Assembly: GCA_900555175.1 (NCBI GenBank)
Contig: USJT01000013.1
Span: forward strand, 1 to 11,261
Reading direction: 5' to 3'
Source of the DNA: an uncultured bacterium
GTDB taxonomy: Bacteria; Cyanobacteriota; Vampirovibrionia; Gastranaerophilales; Gastranaerophilaceae
Length of the DNA: 11,261 nucleotides
The notes below the pieces were generated by a model. That model was not told the origin of the DNA. It was given only the letters and a program-made list of their open reading frames with translations, and ran no database searches. Positions 1-6,523 of this stretch are shown piece by piece. The position numbers and the translations under genes were made by a program. Every line of letters starts with the position of its first letter. The first letter of the stretch is position 1.

Positions 1-1
1 T

Positions 2-517
2 AATTCTGTTTTATATTCTGGAGCAGAAACAGCCAATGATGTAGCTAAAAATCTTGCAAAATATATCCCTAATGGACATCTTTGTCTTTCAACATCAAAA
101 GATAAATTATGTAAGGATTTAAATTATAAAGTGTTAATGTCCAGTTATAAAAATAAATATAGTACATTATCTGCTCCTGCAATAATTTTACCGGATAACG
201 GGGTTTTATTTTTAACTTTGAGAGCAGAAAAATGTGTTTATACCGCTGTTAGTGGAGCATTACTTGATGGTGATGGTAATATTTTATATAATCCTGATGG
301 ATCTCCTGTTATGTGGAATGATATTCGTAATACTTGCGGAGATATTTATATTGACGTTAATGGCGCAAGACGTCCTAACAAGTTTGGGTATGATGCATTT
401 GGTCTGACTGTATGGCCTGATAAAATCGGAAAAGGCTATTGGAATGTTTATGGCGCAGATAGCTTATTTAGTATTTTGACAGGGGGAAAATTAAAATATA
501 AAAATGTAGAAGAATAA
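2..517 (+). CDS. Pseudopilin-like type II secretion/type IV pilin family protein, C-terminal part
   Basis: The frame is open from the first full codon of the window to TAA at 515-517, giving 171 residues. The N-terminus, where a prepilin cleavage site and hydrophobic helix would lie, is outside the window. The C-terminal part has cysteines and a segment reading CGDIYIDVNGARRPN, then G-Y-D-A-F-G. This resembles the DxNG...PN..G.D.F pattern near the C-terminus of many pseudopilins and pilin-like secreted proteins. Such proteins are numerous in Gastranaerophilales genomes (recollection, not checked here). The protein would be exported and act at the cell surface or in a type II secretion/type IV pilus machine. 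An ATG at 131 is internal, because the frame continues upstream without a stop. The gene ends in a strong terminator, so it is not co-transcribed with the next operon. The family call is moderate; the partial frame itself is firm. Confidence 0.6.
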   Translation, partial: NSVLYSGAETANDVAKNLAKYIPNGHLCLSTSKDKLCKDLNYKVLMSSYKNKYSTLSAPAIILPDNGVLFLTLRAEKCVYTAVSGALLDGDGNILYNPDGSPVMWNDIRNTCGDIYIDVNGARRPNKFGYDAFGLTVWPDKIGKGYWNVYGADSLFSILTGGKLKYKNVEE

Positions 518-564
518 AAAATTAAAGGATTTATTACTAAATGTGTAGTAAATCCTTTAATTTT
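518..564 (+). terminator. Intrinsic terminator after the pseudopilin-like gene
   Basis: The arm at 521-537 pairs with 545-561 (17 bp with one G-U) around a seven-base loop, TAAATGT. Flanking A's at 518-520 and T's at 562-564 extend the pairing and give a short U tail. It begins one base after the stop codon. The A-rich stretch on the 5' side means it could also stop transcription coming from the other direction. Confidence 0.85.
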
Positions 565-566
565 AC

Positions 567-595
567 TTGAAAAAAAAACGGTTTTATAGTATATT
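567..595 (+). promoter_or_regulatory. Sigma-70-type promoter of the HEAT-queC-DUF366-SPOR operon
   Basis: A -35 box TTGAAA (567-572) and a -10 box TATATT (590-595) are separated by exactly 17 bases. This places the transcript start near 602, only about 18 bases before the GTG start at 620. It directly follows the upstream terminator, so the operon boundary is clear. Confidence 0.75.
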
Positions 596-619
596 TTCAG
601 GTAGATACGGGGTGAATAA

Positions 620-1576
620 GTGGAAAAAGATTACCTGGATTTAGACTCAATAGCTAAAAAATGTAACCTGTTTGATACGTCCGATATCGATTCTGTTGTT
701 CGGAATATTCTTGCCCTTGATGAAGTTTATGAACGGGATAATTTAGTTAAAATTTATAATCACTTTTTATCTGTTTCTAAAAATCCAGAAATTTTAATGC
801 ACGTTATTCAATGCTCTGACAGATTGAGAGATAAGTCTTCTTTGAGTCCTCTTTTGGATTTGTTGTTGATGAAAAATATTGGGGATGAAAAAGATGCTTT
901 TATTAATGTTAGAGCAATGTGTGCAAAAGCGATTGCAAATCTTAAAGATACATCTGCTGTTACTCCGCTTTTGTATTGTTTAAATAATAAGGATGAAAAT
1001 TATAAGGTAAGACTTGCTTGTGCTGATGCTTTAGGACGAATTGGCGATAGATATGCGGTAGCTCCTTTGATTGAAGTTGTAAAAGATGAAGATGAAAAAT
1101 CCGTGTATTTGAGAGAAACTGCTGCTTCTGCTCTTGGAATGTTAGGTGATTTAAGAGCAGTTGATCCGCTTGTAAGTATTTTGGAAGCGCAAAAAGGAAT
1201 TTGGAATAAGTTTACGTTCTTGAAAGAAAGAGTAATTGAAGCTCTTGGAAAATTAAGACTTGATAATGATGAAAGAGTTTTTAACGCTTTGAAAAATTCT
1301 TTGCTTGATGAATCTCCGCAAATAAGGATTAATGCAATAGAAGCTATTATGGATAGTGATAATCCTGCGGCTGTTGATACTATCAAAAATTGTCTTGTTG
1401 AAGATGAGAATGAAGAAGTTAAGAAAAACGCATTGATAGCTCTTTATAATATGATTGGACGCGATATATTGGATGAAGTAGCGAATAGTGCAGATTATCC
1501 TGATTTCTTAAAAATGGAAGCTGTTTCAATGATTTCCGAATACGAAGATGAAGATGAGGAAAAAGAAGATGAGTAA
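620..1576 (+). CDS. HEAT-repeat / PBS-lyase-like repeat protein
   Basis: This 318-residue cytoplasmic protein starts at GTG 620, preceded by a GGGGTG ribosome binding site at 609-614. From about residue 97 to 290 it is built of about six helical repeats of roughly 30 residues. Their signature is a conserved A-(A/D)-A-L-G-x-(I/L)-G-D-x-x-A-V-x-P-L, for example around residues 134-150 and 168-185. This is the HEAT/armadillo-like repeat seen in E/F-type phycobilin lyases and in many scaffolding proteins. Outside phycobilisome-bearing cells such repeats usually mediate protein-protein contact, and no catalytic residues are visible. The last dozen residues are almost all Asp, Glu and Lys, making a strongly acidic tail. 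It is the first gene of the operon, and its stop overlaps the queC start by eight bases. The repeat class is clear; the partner and job are unknown. Confidence 0.85.
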   Translation: MEKDYLDLDSIAKKCNLFDTSDIDSVVRNILALDEVYERDNLVKIYNHFLSVSKNPEILMHVIQCSDRLRDKSSLSPLLDLLLMKNIGDEKDAFINVRAMCAKAIANLKDTSAVTPLLYCLNNKDENYKVRLACADALGRIGDRYAVAPLIEVVKDEDEKSVYLRETAASALGMLGDLRAVDPLVSILEAQKGIWNKFTFLKERVIEALGKLRLDNDERVFNALKNSLLDESPQIRINAIEAIMDSDNPAAVDTIKNCLVEDENEEVKKNALIALYNMIGRDILDEVANSADYPDFLKMEAVSMISEYEDEDEEKEDE

Positions 1577-2234
1577 AGGTATTGTTCTTTTATCAGGCGG
1601 GTTGGATTCTCTTGTGAGTCTTGGTGTCGGAATTGAAAAATACGGTGTATCATTAGCATTAACATTTGATTACGGTCAAAAATCTTGTGAATATGAAATA
1701 AATGCGTCAAAAAATATTTGCGATTATTATAAAATTGAACATAGAGTAATAAAATTGGATTGGCTAAAAAATGTTACTCACACATCTCTTGTTAGTGATA
1801 AGGAAATTCCTCACGGCAAAGAGCTTGATACCCCAGAACAATCTGCAAAAAGTGTTTGGGTACCTAATCGAAACGGATTATTTTTGAATATAGCAGGTGC
1901 TTTTGCAGACGGTGAAGATTATGATTATATCTTGATAGGTGCAAACAAGGAGGAAGGTCAGACTTTCCCCGATAATACTCAGCAATTTATTGATAAAATT
2001 AATGAGGAGTTTGAATATTCAACCCAAAAACACCCAAAAGTTATTGCACCCTTGATAAATTATAATAAAAATGATATAGTAAAGCTGGCATTGGATAATA
2101 AAATTCCGCTTGAATACGTAAGTAGCTGTTATGCCGGAGGCGAAAAGCATTGCGGAATCTGCGAATCTTGTACAAGATTAAAAAATGCTTTGATTTATAA
2201 CCATGACACATATTATATAAGGAAACTCTTTTGA
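1569..2234 (+). CDS. queC: 7-cyano-7-deazaguanine synthase (preQ0 synthase) QueC
   Basis: QueC converts 7-carboxy-7-deazaguanine plus ammonia and ATP to preQ0, the precursor of queuosine in tRNA wobble positions. The 221-residue product has the adenylating PP-loop SGGLDS at residues 9-14, FDYGQ at 34-38, and the zinc-binding cysteines C187, C195, C198 and C201 in the usual SCY...CG.C.SC arrangement. The length is normal for the family. I chose ATG 1569 over upstream in-frame ATGs at 1548 and 1554. It has GAGGA eight bases upstream (1556-1560), and the resulting N-terminus matches QueC, whereas the longer form adds only MKMRKKK. The start overlaps the preceding stop by eight bases (ATGAGTAA), so translation is probably coupled. 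No other queuosine-pathway gene except possibly the downstream DUF366 gene is in the window. Confidence 0.96.
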   Translation: MSKGIVLLSGGLDSLVSLGVGIEKYGVSLALTFDYGQKSCEYEINASKNICDYYKIEHRVIKLDWLKNVTHTSLVSDKEIPHGKELDTPEQSAKSVWVPNRNGLFLNIAGAFADGEDYDYILIGANKEEGQTFPDNTQQFIDKINEEFEYSTQKHPKVIAPLINYNKNDIVKLALDNKIPLEYVSSCYAGGEKHCGICESCTRLKNALIYNHDTYYIRKLF

Positions 2235-2785
2235 AAACACAATTTTTAGATAAGGAAATTAAATACGAGGGATGGCAGTTATCTCCTCATTGGATTTATA
2301 AAAACTTTAAAATTCAAGGAGATGCAACAGTTGCATTTATCGGTGAATGTGATGTTAAGTTGACTGAAATGGTTGACATTGAAGATGTAATCAATAATGA
2401 ACCAATATATAGCAAATCTATGTTGAGCTTTATCTCTGAGCAATTTAATGTCGGATTGGTTGAAGGTGTTTTCAGACAAAGACTTTTAATGTGTATTATA
2501 AAAGAAGTTCTTGAAAAACGCGGATTTGTGATAAGAAGAGATGGCGATGATTTATTTTTTGACGGTAAAAAGTTGACAGTCTCAATTGCCACAAAATCTG
2601 TAAATTCAATCTTAATTCATACAGGTATAAATATTGATTCGACTGGAGCTCCTGTTAAAGCAAGCGGTTTGACAAGCGAATTAGGGATTACGGATATTAA
2701 AGAGTTGGCAAATGAAATCCTTACAAAGTATTCTGAAGAAATTAGTGATATAATATTGGCATCAACAAAAGTAAGAGGTGTATAA
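2231..2785 (+). CDS. DUF366 family protein, coupled to queC
   Basis: This 184-residue soluble protein resembles the DUF366 family (PF04017), which is known mainly from archaea and some bacteria and has no settled biochemical function. Features that suggest it are the N-terminal Y-x-G-x-Q-L-x-P-H-W-I segment (residues 12-22), the G-E-C-D-V motif (38-42), and the central D-D-L-F-F-D-G-K-K-L-T-V-S-I-A segment followed by I-H-T-G-I-N (residues about 105-135). The start is TTG at 2231, overlapping the queC TGA stop by four bases (TTGA). An AAGGA ribosome binding site at 2219-2223 lies seven bases upstream, and no in-frame ATG gives a full-length protein. Tight coupling to queC suggests a role around 7-deazaguanine or tRNA modification, but this is inference from context. 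It ends in TAATG, shared with the next start. Confidence 0.75.
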   Translation: MKTQFLDKEIKYEGWQLSPHWIYKNFKIQGDATVAFIGECDVKLTEMVDIEDVINNEPIYSKSMLSFISEQFNVGLVEGVFRQRLLMCIIKEVLEKRGFVIRRDGDDLFFDGKKLTVSIATKSVNSILIHTGINIDSTGAPVKASGLTSELGITDIKELANEILTKYSEEISDIILASTKVRGV

Positions 2786-3471
2786 TGGAAGAAGATTCAA
2801 GAAAACCTTCTCATATTAGTTATAAAGATTATCAAAAAAAAGTAACGAAAAATCCTAATGAAGGGATTATAATTTTCGTTTCTACATTTTTTATTTTGCT
2901 TTTGCTATTCTTAGGTATTGCAAAACAAATTTCTCCGGAGGTTGATGTTTCTATCGGAGAAGATAACTCTGATACTCAAACTGAAGAAGTTGATAAATCT
3001 GCAGTTGACGGAAGATTGAAATTATTACAGGATGAAGATTCTCAAACTGCAAGCAAGTCTGACAATACATTTGCAGATGAATTGGATGAAAAAGTCGTTC
3101 TCCCTGATAAAAAAGCGGAGAATCAAGCCATAAATAATAGTAATGTTTCAGAAAAACCTGTTACATTAGCAGATCAAGAAGCAGGACCGAAACCTGCAGA
3201 GACTTCTTCCCCTGCTCCAAAACAAGTAACTGCAAGACCTCAGGCTTCAGCTCCCGTAAAAGTTGTTGTCGGATATTATGCAACAAAAGAGCAGGCAGAA
3301 GTCGCAAAAGGTATTATTGCGGAATCAGGTTTGAATATTTCTCCGTTTGTTAGAAATATAGGTGGAGCTTATACAATTCAAATAGGTTCTTATTCAACAA
3401 GAGAAAAAGCTCAAAGTGTTGTAAACGACTTGTTGAGAAACAATTATCCTGCAAGGATTATCGCAGAATAA
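2785..3471 (+). CDS. Membrane-anchored SPOR-domain protein
   Basis: This 228-residue bitopic protein has a short basic cytoplasmic N-terminus and one hydrophobic helix at residues 27-46. A long low-complexity linker rich in Asp, Glu, Ser, Pro and Ala follows (about 50-157), then a C-terminal SPOR domain (about 159-227) with the pattern V-G-Y-Y-A-T-K-E-Q-A ... Y-T-I-Q-I-G-S-Y-S. SPOR domains bind denuded glycan strands of septal peptidoglycan, so the protein probably acts at the division site or in wall remodelling, like FtsN or DedD in layout. It shares one base with the preceding stop (TAATG) and has a GAGGTG ribosome binding site a few bases upstream. It is the last gene of the operon and is followed by a terminator. 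The domain call is strong; a specific FtsN/DedD assignment is not justified. Confidence 0.88.
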   Translation: MEEDSRKPSHISYKDYQKKVTKNPNEGIIIFVSTFFILLLLFLGIAKQISPEVDVSIGEDNSDTQTEEVDKSAVDGRLKLLQDEDSQTASKSDNTFADELDEKVVLPDKKAENQAINNSNVSEKPVTLADQEAGPKPAETSSPAPKQVTARPQASAPVKVVVGYYATKEQAEVAKGIIAESGLNISPFVRNIGGAYTIQIGSYSTREKAQSVVNDLLRNNYPARIIAE

Positions 3472-3494
3472 TTAAAAAATATATAGATACAAAC

Positions 3495-3526
3495 ATAGGG
3501 CTTATATTTAAGCCCTATTTTTTTTT
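3495..3526 (+). terminator. Intrinsic terminator between convergent SPOR and surE genes
   Basis: ATAGGGCTTA (3495-3504) pairs with TAAGCCCTAT (3509-3518) around a TATT loop, followed by nine T's running to 3526. The T-run overlaps the surE stop codon, which reads TAA on the minus strand at 3527-3525. The same hairpin directly follows surE on the other strand, but the U-rich tail there is weak. It clearly serves the plus-strand operon and perhaps surE as well. Confidence 0.9.
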
Positions 3527-4319
3527 AGTTAAACCAGTTGCAGGTATCATCTTTACATAAGACGTTTTCAAGGTTTGTCATGACGTCTTCTTTTGTCATT
3601 TCATAAGTTACAGGGGTTATTGATATTTTATTGTTTTTTACTGCAGCAATATCTGTATTTGAATCCTCTGCTTCTGTTATTAGTTCCCCTGCCATCCAGT
3701 AGTAGACTTTTCCTCTCGGGTCTATTCTTTTTTCATAGTTATCCGTAAACATCTTTCGTCCGAGTTCTGTAATTGCAACGCCTGCAATATCTTCTTCATC
3801 AAGTGCAGGAACATTTACATTTAAGATACTTTTTTTAGGGAAGCTGAATTCTTTTAATTTTTTAAGTAAAAGATTTACAAATCTTGCAGGGTATTTGAAA
3901 TTTTCGTATTCATAATTCATACTTGCAAGAGATACCGCAATACTTGGAACTCCAAGCATTGCACCTTCCATAGCGCAGCTTACCGTTCCTGAATAAAGAA
4001 TATCTGCTCCAAGATTTGGACCGTGGTTAATTCCTGAAATTACAATATCAGGTTGTTCTTCAGGTGATAAAATTGCATTAATCCCGATTTTTACACAATC
4101 TCCTGGAGTTCCTGTTGTAACCCAGGCTCTTTTTACTCCGTGGTAAGCGTCTACTTCTTCAACTCTAAGCGGGGTATGTAATGTTAATGAGTGCCCTGCT
4201 GCACTTCTTTCTCTATCAGGTGCAATAACATAAACTTCATGTTCTTGAGCAAGAGTCTCTGTTAAGCATCTTATTCCGTTTGCGGCAATCCCGTCATCAT
4301 TTGATACTAATATTCTCAT
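3525..4319 (-). CDS. surE: 5'/3'-nucleotidase SurE
   Basis: SurE is a divalent-metal-dependent phosphatase that removes phosphate from nucleoside 5'- and 3'-monophosphates and is linked to stationary-phase survival. The 264-residue product opens with MRILVSNDDG. The metal ligands D8 and D9, S39 in the R-S-A-A-G-H-S segment, and N98 in SGINHGPNLG are all present, as is the Y-S-G-T-V-S-x-A-M-E-G signature (109-119). Length is typical. The ATG at 4319 has a strong AAAAGGAG ribosome binding site a few bases upstream. The gene is monocistronic, converging on the SPOR operon, with an AT-rich upstream region in which I find no convincing -35/-10 pair. It is divergent from the putative small RNA at 4450-4592. 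Confidence 0.96.
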   Translation of the reverse strand: MRILVSNDDGIAANGIRCLTETLAQEHEVYVIAPDRERSAAGHSLTLHTPLRVEEVDAYHGVKRAWVTTGTPGDCVKIGINAILSPEEQPDIVISGINHGPNLGADILYSGTVSCAMEGAMLGVPSIAVSLASMNYEYENFKYPARFVNLLLKKLKEFSFPKKSILNVNVPALDEEDIAGVAITELGRKMFTDNYEKRIDPRGKVYYWMAGELITEAEDSNTDIAAVKNNKISITPVTYEMTKEDVMTNLENVLCKDDTCNWFN

Positions 4320-4449
4320 ATCTCTCCTTTTTATATTGTTATAAATCCTATGTTTATATAATACTATAACCTGTTTTAATAAGAAAATATTAACTTATGT
4401 AACAAAATATAAACATGATATTTATAATATAGCAATTATATATACAGAA

Positions 4450-4592
4450 ATTTGTTTATATACATGAACACGAGGAAAAGCATAAAACGAGGAATCACAA
4501 AAACGTTTTATTGCACACTACACTTCACACTATTACGAGGAATTATTCAAAGAATTCCGACGCCGCTTTCGAAAGAGAACGGCGTTTTTTTT
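4450..4592 (+). ncRNA. Putative small structured RNA with three ACGAGGAA motifs
   Basis: No convincing protein is encoded here, yet the region ends in a strong terminator and can fold into three hairpins. Hairpin 1 pairs 4480-4489 with 4504-4514 (10 bp with one bulged T), leaving a 14-base A-rich loop that starts AGGAA. Hairpin 2 pairs GGAATT (4539-4544) with AATTCC (4553-4558). Hairpin 3 is the terminator at 4560-4585 followed by eight T's. ACGAGGAA occurs three times (4470-4477, 4487-4494, 4535-4542) with spacings not divisible by three. A 55-codon frame from ATG 4464 runs straight through the terminator and has no ribosome binding site, so coding is unlikely. Several AT-rich -10-like boxes lie upstream (TATAAT at 4423-4428), but no clear -35, so the 5' end is a guess. 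It matches no RNA family I know. Together with the frameshifted ORF and the sdaAB promoter it accounts for the long gap between surE and sdaAB. Confidence 0.5.
4560..4592 (+). terminator. Strong intrinsic terminator of the putative small RNA
   Basis: ACGCCG (4560-4565) pairs with CGGCGT (4580-4585). Inside, CTT/AAG pairs around a TCGA loop, leaving an AGAA bulge. Eight T's (4585-4592) follow. It is unusually GC-rich for this window. The minus strand has no T-run after it, so it works only for plus-strand transcripts. Confidence 0.85.
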
Positions 4593-4687
4593 GTAAGAAT
4601 TTTTCTGTTGGGTAAATTTTTTTTATACTAAGATAATGTGTGCTTTTGTTATCGCTAAAAAATTATATAAAACTACTTATAACAGCA

Positions 4688-4829
4688 CTATTTTGTAACC
4701 ATAGCCAACACTTCTGCAAGTTTACCTGATTTATTATTTTTAAATTTGATTTCTTTTTTTGTATCCTGTGGGGTAAACTCGGATTTCTGGTAATTAATTA
4801 AATATCGCATGAATTCAGGACTAAACATT
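4688..4829 (-). pseudogene. Small ORF with strong ribosome binding site, apparently frameshifted
   Basis: On the minus strand AAAGGAG lies a few bases before an ATG at 4829, an initiation site as good as any in the window. The frame reads MFSPEFMRYFN and stops at 4796-4794. Removing one base from the run of A's at 4800-4803 would join it to an open frame ending at TAG 4690-4688, giving a 46-residue, lysine-rich protein (…NYQKSEFTPQDTKKEIK…). That downstream frame has no start codon of its own. I recognise no family. It could be a decayed small gene, a single-base sequence error, or an 11-residue peptide followed by coincidental open frame. Confidence 0.35.
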
Positions 4830-4920
4830 TTACTCCTTTACTACACTAAAATTTTAATACACACTTCGTATATATATAAAAACATAAAATCAGAATTTAT
4901 TGTTATAATTTTATAAATTA

Positions 4921-4948
4921 TTTACAATAGTTAATGAGATGTTATAAT
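4921..4948 (+). promoter_or_regulatory. Promoter of sdaAB-sdaAA
   Basis: TTTACA (4921-4926) and a perfect TATAAT (4943-4948) are separated by 16 bases, placing the transcript start near 4955. A possible in-frame ATG at 4934 lies in the spacer, upstream of the transcript start, which rules it out as the sdaAB start. The leader is about 18 bases, like that of the 620 operon. Confidence 0.7.
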
Positions 4949-4972
4949 TATAGATATATAAGGATTTTAGAT

Positions 4973-5641
4973 ATGCGTCAATCATCAATTATTGATATAA
5001 TTTCCCCGGTTATGGCAGGCCCTTCAAGCTCTCACACTGCAGGTGCCGTAAGACTAGGGTTGCTTGCTCGTAATGTTTATAATGCAAAGCCTGATAAAAT
5101 AATATTCAAATTATATAATTCTTACGCTTTGACAGGAAAAGGTCATGGTACTGATAAAGGTCTTTTGGCAGGATTTTTAGGATTTTCTGTTGATGATCCT
5201 AGAATAAAATATGTTTTTGATACTGAAGAAGCAAAACAAATTAATTATGAATATGAGTATTATGAAGATTTCAACCGTCATCCAAACGCTGTTGATTTTG
5301 TTTTTGAAGGTGGTTTGAATATGACGCTTTCAGGTGCATCAATCGGTGCCGGTGAAATTGTGCTTACTAAGATAAACAAATTTTCGGTTAATCTCGATGG
5401 AAAATATAATACGTTACTTCTTGTTTATGAAGATATGCCTGGGGTTATATCTGCTGTTACAAGTATTATTCAGGAAGATAATGTAAATATTGCTTCACTT
5501 CATTGTGACAGAAGCGGAAAAGGAAAAGATGCATCTATGTGCATTTGCTTAGACGGAGAACTTTCAAAACATTGTCTTCGTGAGGTTAGTGAATTGAAGC
5601 ATATGTATATTGTAAGATATATTAAAAAATTGGAAAGTTAA
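4973..5641 (+). CDS. sdaAB: L-serine ammonia-lyase (dehydratase), iron-sulfur dependent, beta subunit
   Basis: This is the beta subunit of the two-component [4Fe-4S] L-serine dehydratase, which deaminates serine to pyruvate and ammonia. From ATG 4973 the protein is 222 residues. It has the substrate-binding signature GPSSSHTAG at 16-24, the H-G-T-D-K-G motif near 60, and a C-terminal ACT-like domain (about 148-220) beginning L-L-V-Y-E-D-M-P-G-V-I. The start at 4973 is preferred over 4934 because AAGGA lies eight bases upstream, homologues begin near S-x-x-D-I-I-x-P-V-M-x-G-P-S, and the promoter's transcript start lies between the two ATGs. sdaAA follows after three bases. This paired-gene form is the Bacillus/Clostridium-type organisation rather than the fused enterobacterial enzyme. 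Confidence 0.95.
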   Translation: MRQSSIIDIISPVMAGPSSSHTAGAVRLGLLARNVYNAKPDKIIFKLYNSYALTGKGHGTDKGLLAGFLGFSVDDPRIKYVFDTEEAKQINYEYEYYEDFNRHPNAVDFVFEGGLNMTLSGASIGAGEIVLTKINKFSVNLDGKYNTLLLVYEDMPGVISAVTSIIQEDNVNIASLHCDRSGKGKDASMCICLDGELSKHCLREVSELKHMYIVRYIKKLES

Positions 5642-5644
5642 TTT

Positions 5645-6523
5645 ATGGAACATGCAATTACATCTTTTAGGCAATTATATTACGCCTGCAAAGAACAGAA
5701 TAAAACAATTTATGATGCAGCATTAGATTATGAAGTATCAAAAGGAGAGCATTCTGAATATCAAGTTAGAATGCAGGCTGCAAAAAGTTTGAATGCGATG
5801 AAAGAAGCTATAAAAATCGGCTTAAAATCCACTGAGCCTTCTCCAAGCGGAATGAGCGGGGATGATTGTGACAAGCTTCAAAAAAGATTTGCAAAAGAAG
5901 ATGCAATCCTTGGAAAAACCGCACAAAAAATAATGACTTATGCCCTTGCAACAAGTGAACAAAATTTGAGAATGGGTATAATTGCAGCTTGCCCGACAGC
6001 AGGTTCATGCGGGATTGTGCCATCTGTTATAATAGCTTACGCTGAAGATAATAAAATTAGTGAAAATGACCAGATAAATGCGCTTATTACAGCAGGTGAA
6101 GTCGGAAGAATTGTTTCTTTGAAAATGGCTTTGGCAGGTGCAGTCGGAGGCTGTCAAGCTGAATGCGGTGTTGCATCTGCTATGGCATCAGCTGCCCTGA
6201 CTCAAATGCGAGGCGGAAGTGTAAAACAAATTATAAATGCGGTAGCTCTTGCTCTGAAAAATGTAATGGGGCTTACCTGTGATCCCGTTTGCGGTTTGGT
6301 TGAAATTCCTTGTGTAAAACGTAATCCGTTTTTAGCAATTCATGCCGTAACTTCGTCTGAACTTGCTATGGCAGGAATTATCTCAAAAATACCGCCTGAT
6401 GAAGTTGTTGATGCTATGGAGCAGACAGGTCAACTTATGTCACCGCTTTTAAAAGAAAGTTCTCAGGGCGGTTTGGCTAAAACTAAGACTGCGATTGCTC
6501 TTGAGAAGAATATATTAAAATAA
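5645..6523 (+). CDS. sdaAA: L-serine ammonia-lyase (dehydratase), iron-sulfur dependent, alpha subunit
   Basis: This is the catalytic alpha subunit that carries the [4Fe-4S] cluster activating the serine hydroxyl. In the 292-residue product the cysteines C170, C212 and C223 are spaced 42 and 11 residues apart, the same spacing as the three cluster ligands of the single-chain Legionella enzyme. C116 and C122 lie in the conserved A-C-P-T-A-G-S-C-G-I-V-P motif. The C-terminus ends N-I-L-K without the terminal cysteine that caps the cluster in fused enzymes, as expected for the two-subunit class. ATG 5645 lies three bases after the sdaAB stop, with GGAAAG just before that stop as ribosome binding site. 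I see no clear terminator downstream before the next promoter. Confidence 0.96.
   Translation: MEHAITSFRQLYYACKEQNKTIYDAALDYEVSKGEHSEYQVRMQAAKSLNAMKEAIKIGLKSTEPSPSGMSGDDCDKLQKRFAKEDAILGKTAQKIMTYALATSEQNLRMGIIAACPTAGSCGIVPSVIIAYAEDNKISENDQINALITAGEVGRIVSLKMALAGAVGGCQAECGVASAMASAALTQMRGGSVKQIINAVALALKNVMGLTCDPVCGLVEIPCVKRNPFLAIHAVTSSELAMAGIISKIPPDEVVDAMEQTGQLMSPLLKESSQGGLAKTKTAIALEKNILK

Noticed and set aside
1548..1568. A seven-codon longer QueC starting at ATG 1548.
   Set aside because: The added residues MKMRKKK are not part of the family, and GAGGA is correctly spaced for ATG 1569.
4320..4400. A sigma-70 promoter for surE among TATAGT, TATTAT and similar boxes.
   Set aside because: The stretch is so AT-rich that several -10-like boxes occur, but none has a convincing -35 at 16-18 bases.
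4470..4542. The three ACGAGGAA copies as a small CRISPR array or tandem repeat.
   Set aside because: The repeats are only eight bases, unevenly spaced (17 and 48), and there are no cas genes or unit-length spacers.
4464..4631. A 55-codon plus-strand frame from ATG 4464 through the region of the putative small RNA.
   Set aside because: It has no ribosome binding site, runs through a strong intrinsic terminator including its T-run, and the translation (rich in Arg, Phe and Leu) is not protein-like. A structured RNA explains the region better.
4600..4687. TGCTGTTAT ... ATAAC(AAA)AGCA as a minus-strand terminator for the frameshifted small ORF.
   Set aside because: The stem has a three-base bulge and a loop of more than 20 bases, and no T-run follows on the minus strand.
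4934..4972. A 13-codon longer sdaAB starting at ATG 4934.
   Set aside because: It lies between the -35 and -10 boxes, upstream of the predicted transcript start, and has no ribosome binding site. The family N-terminus begins at 4973.
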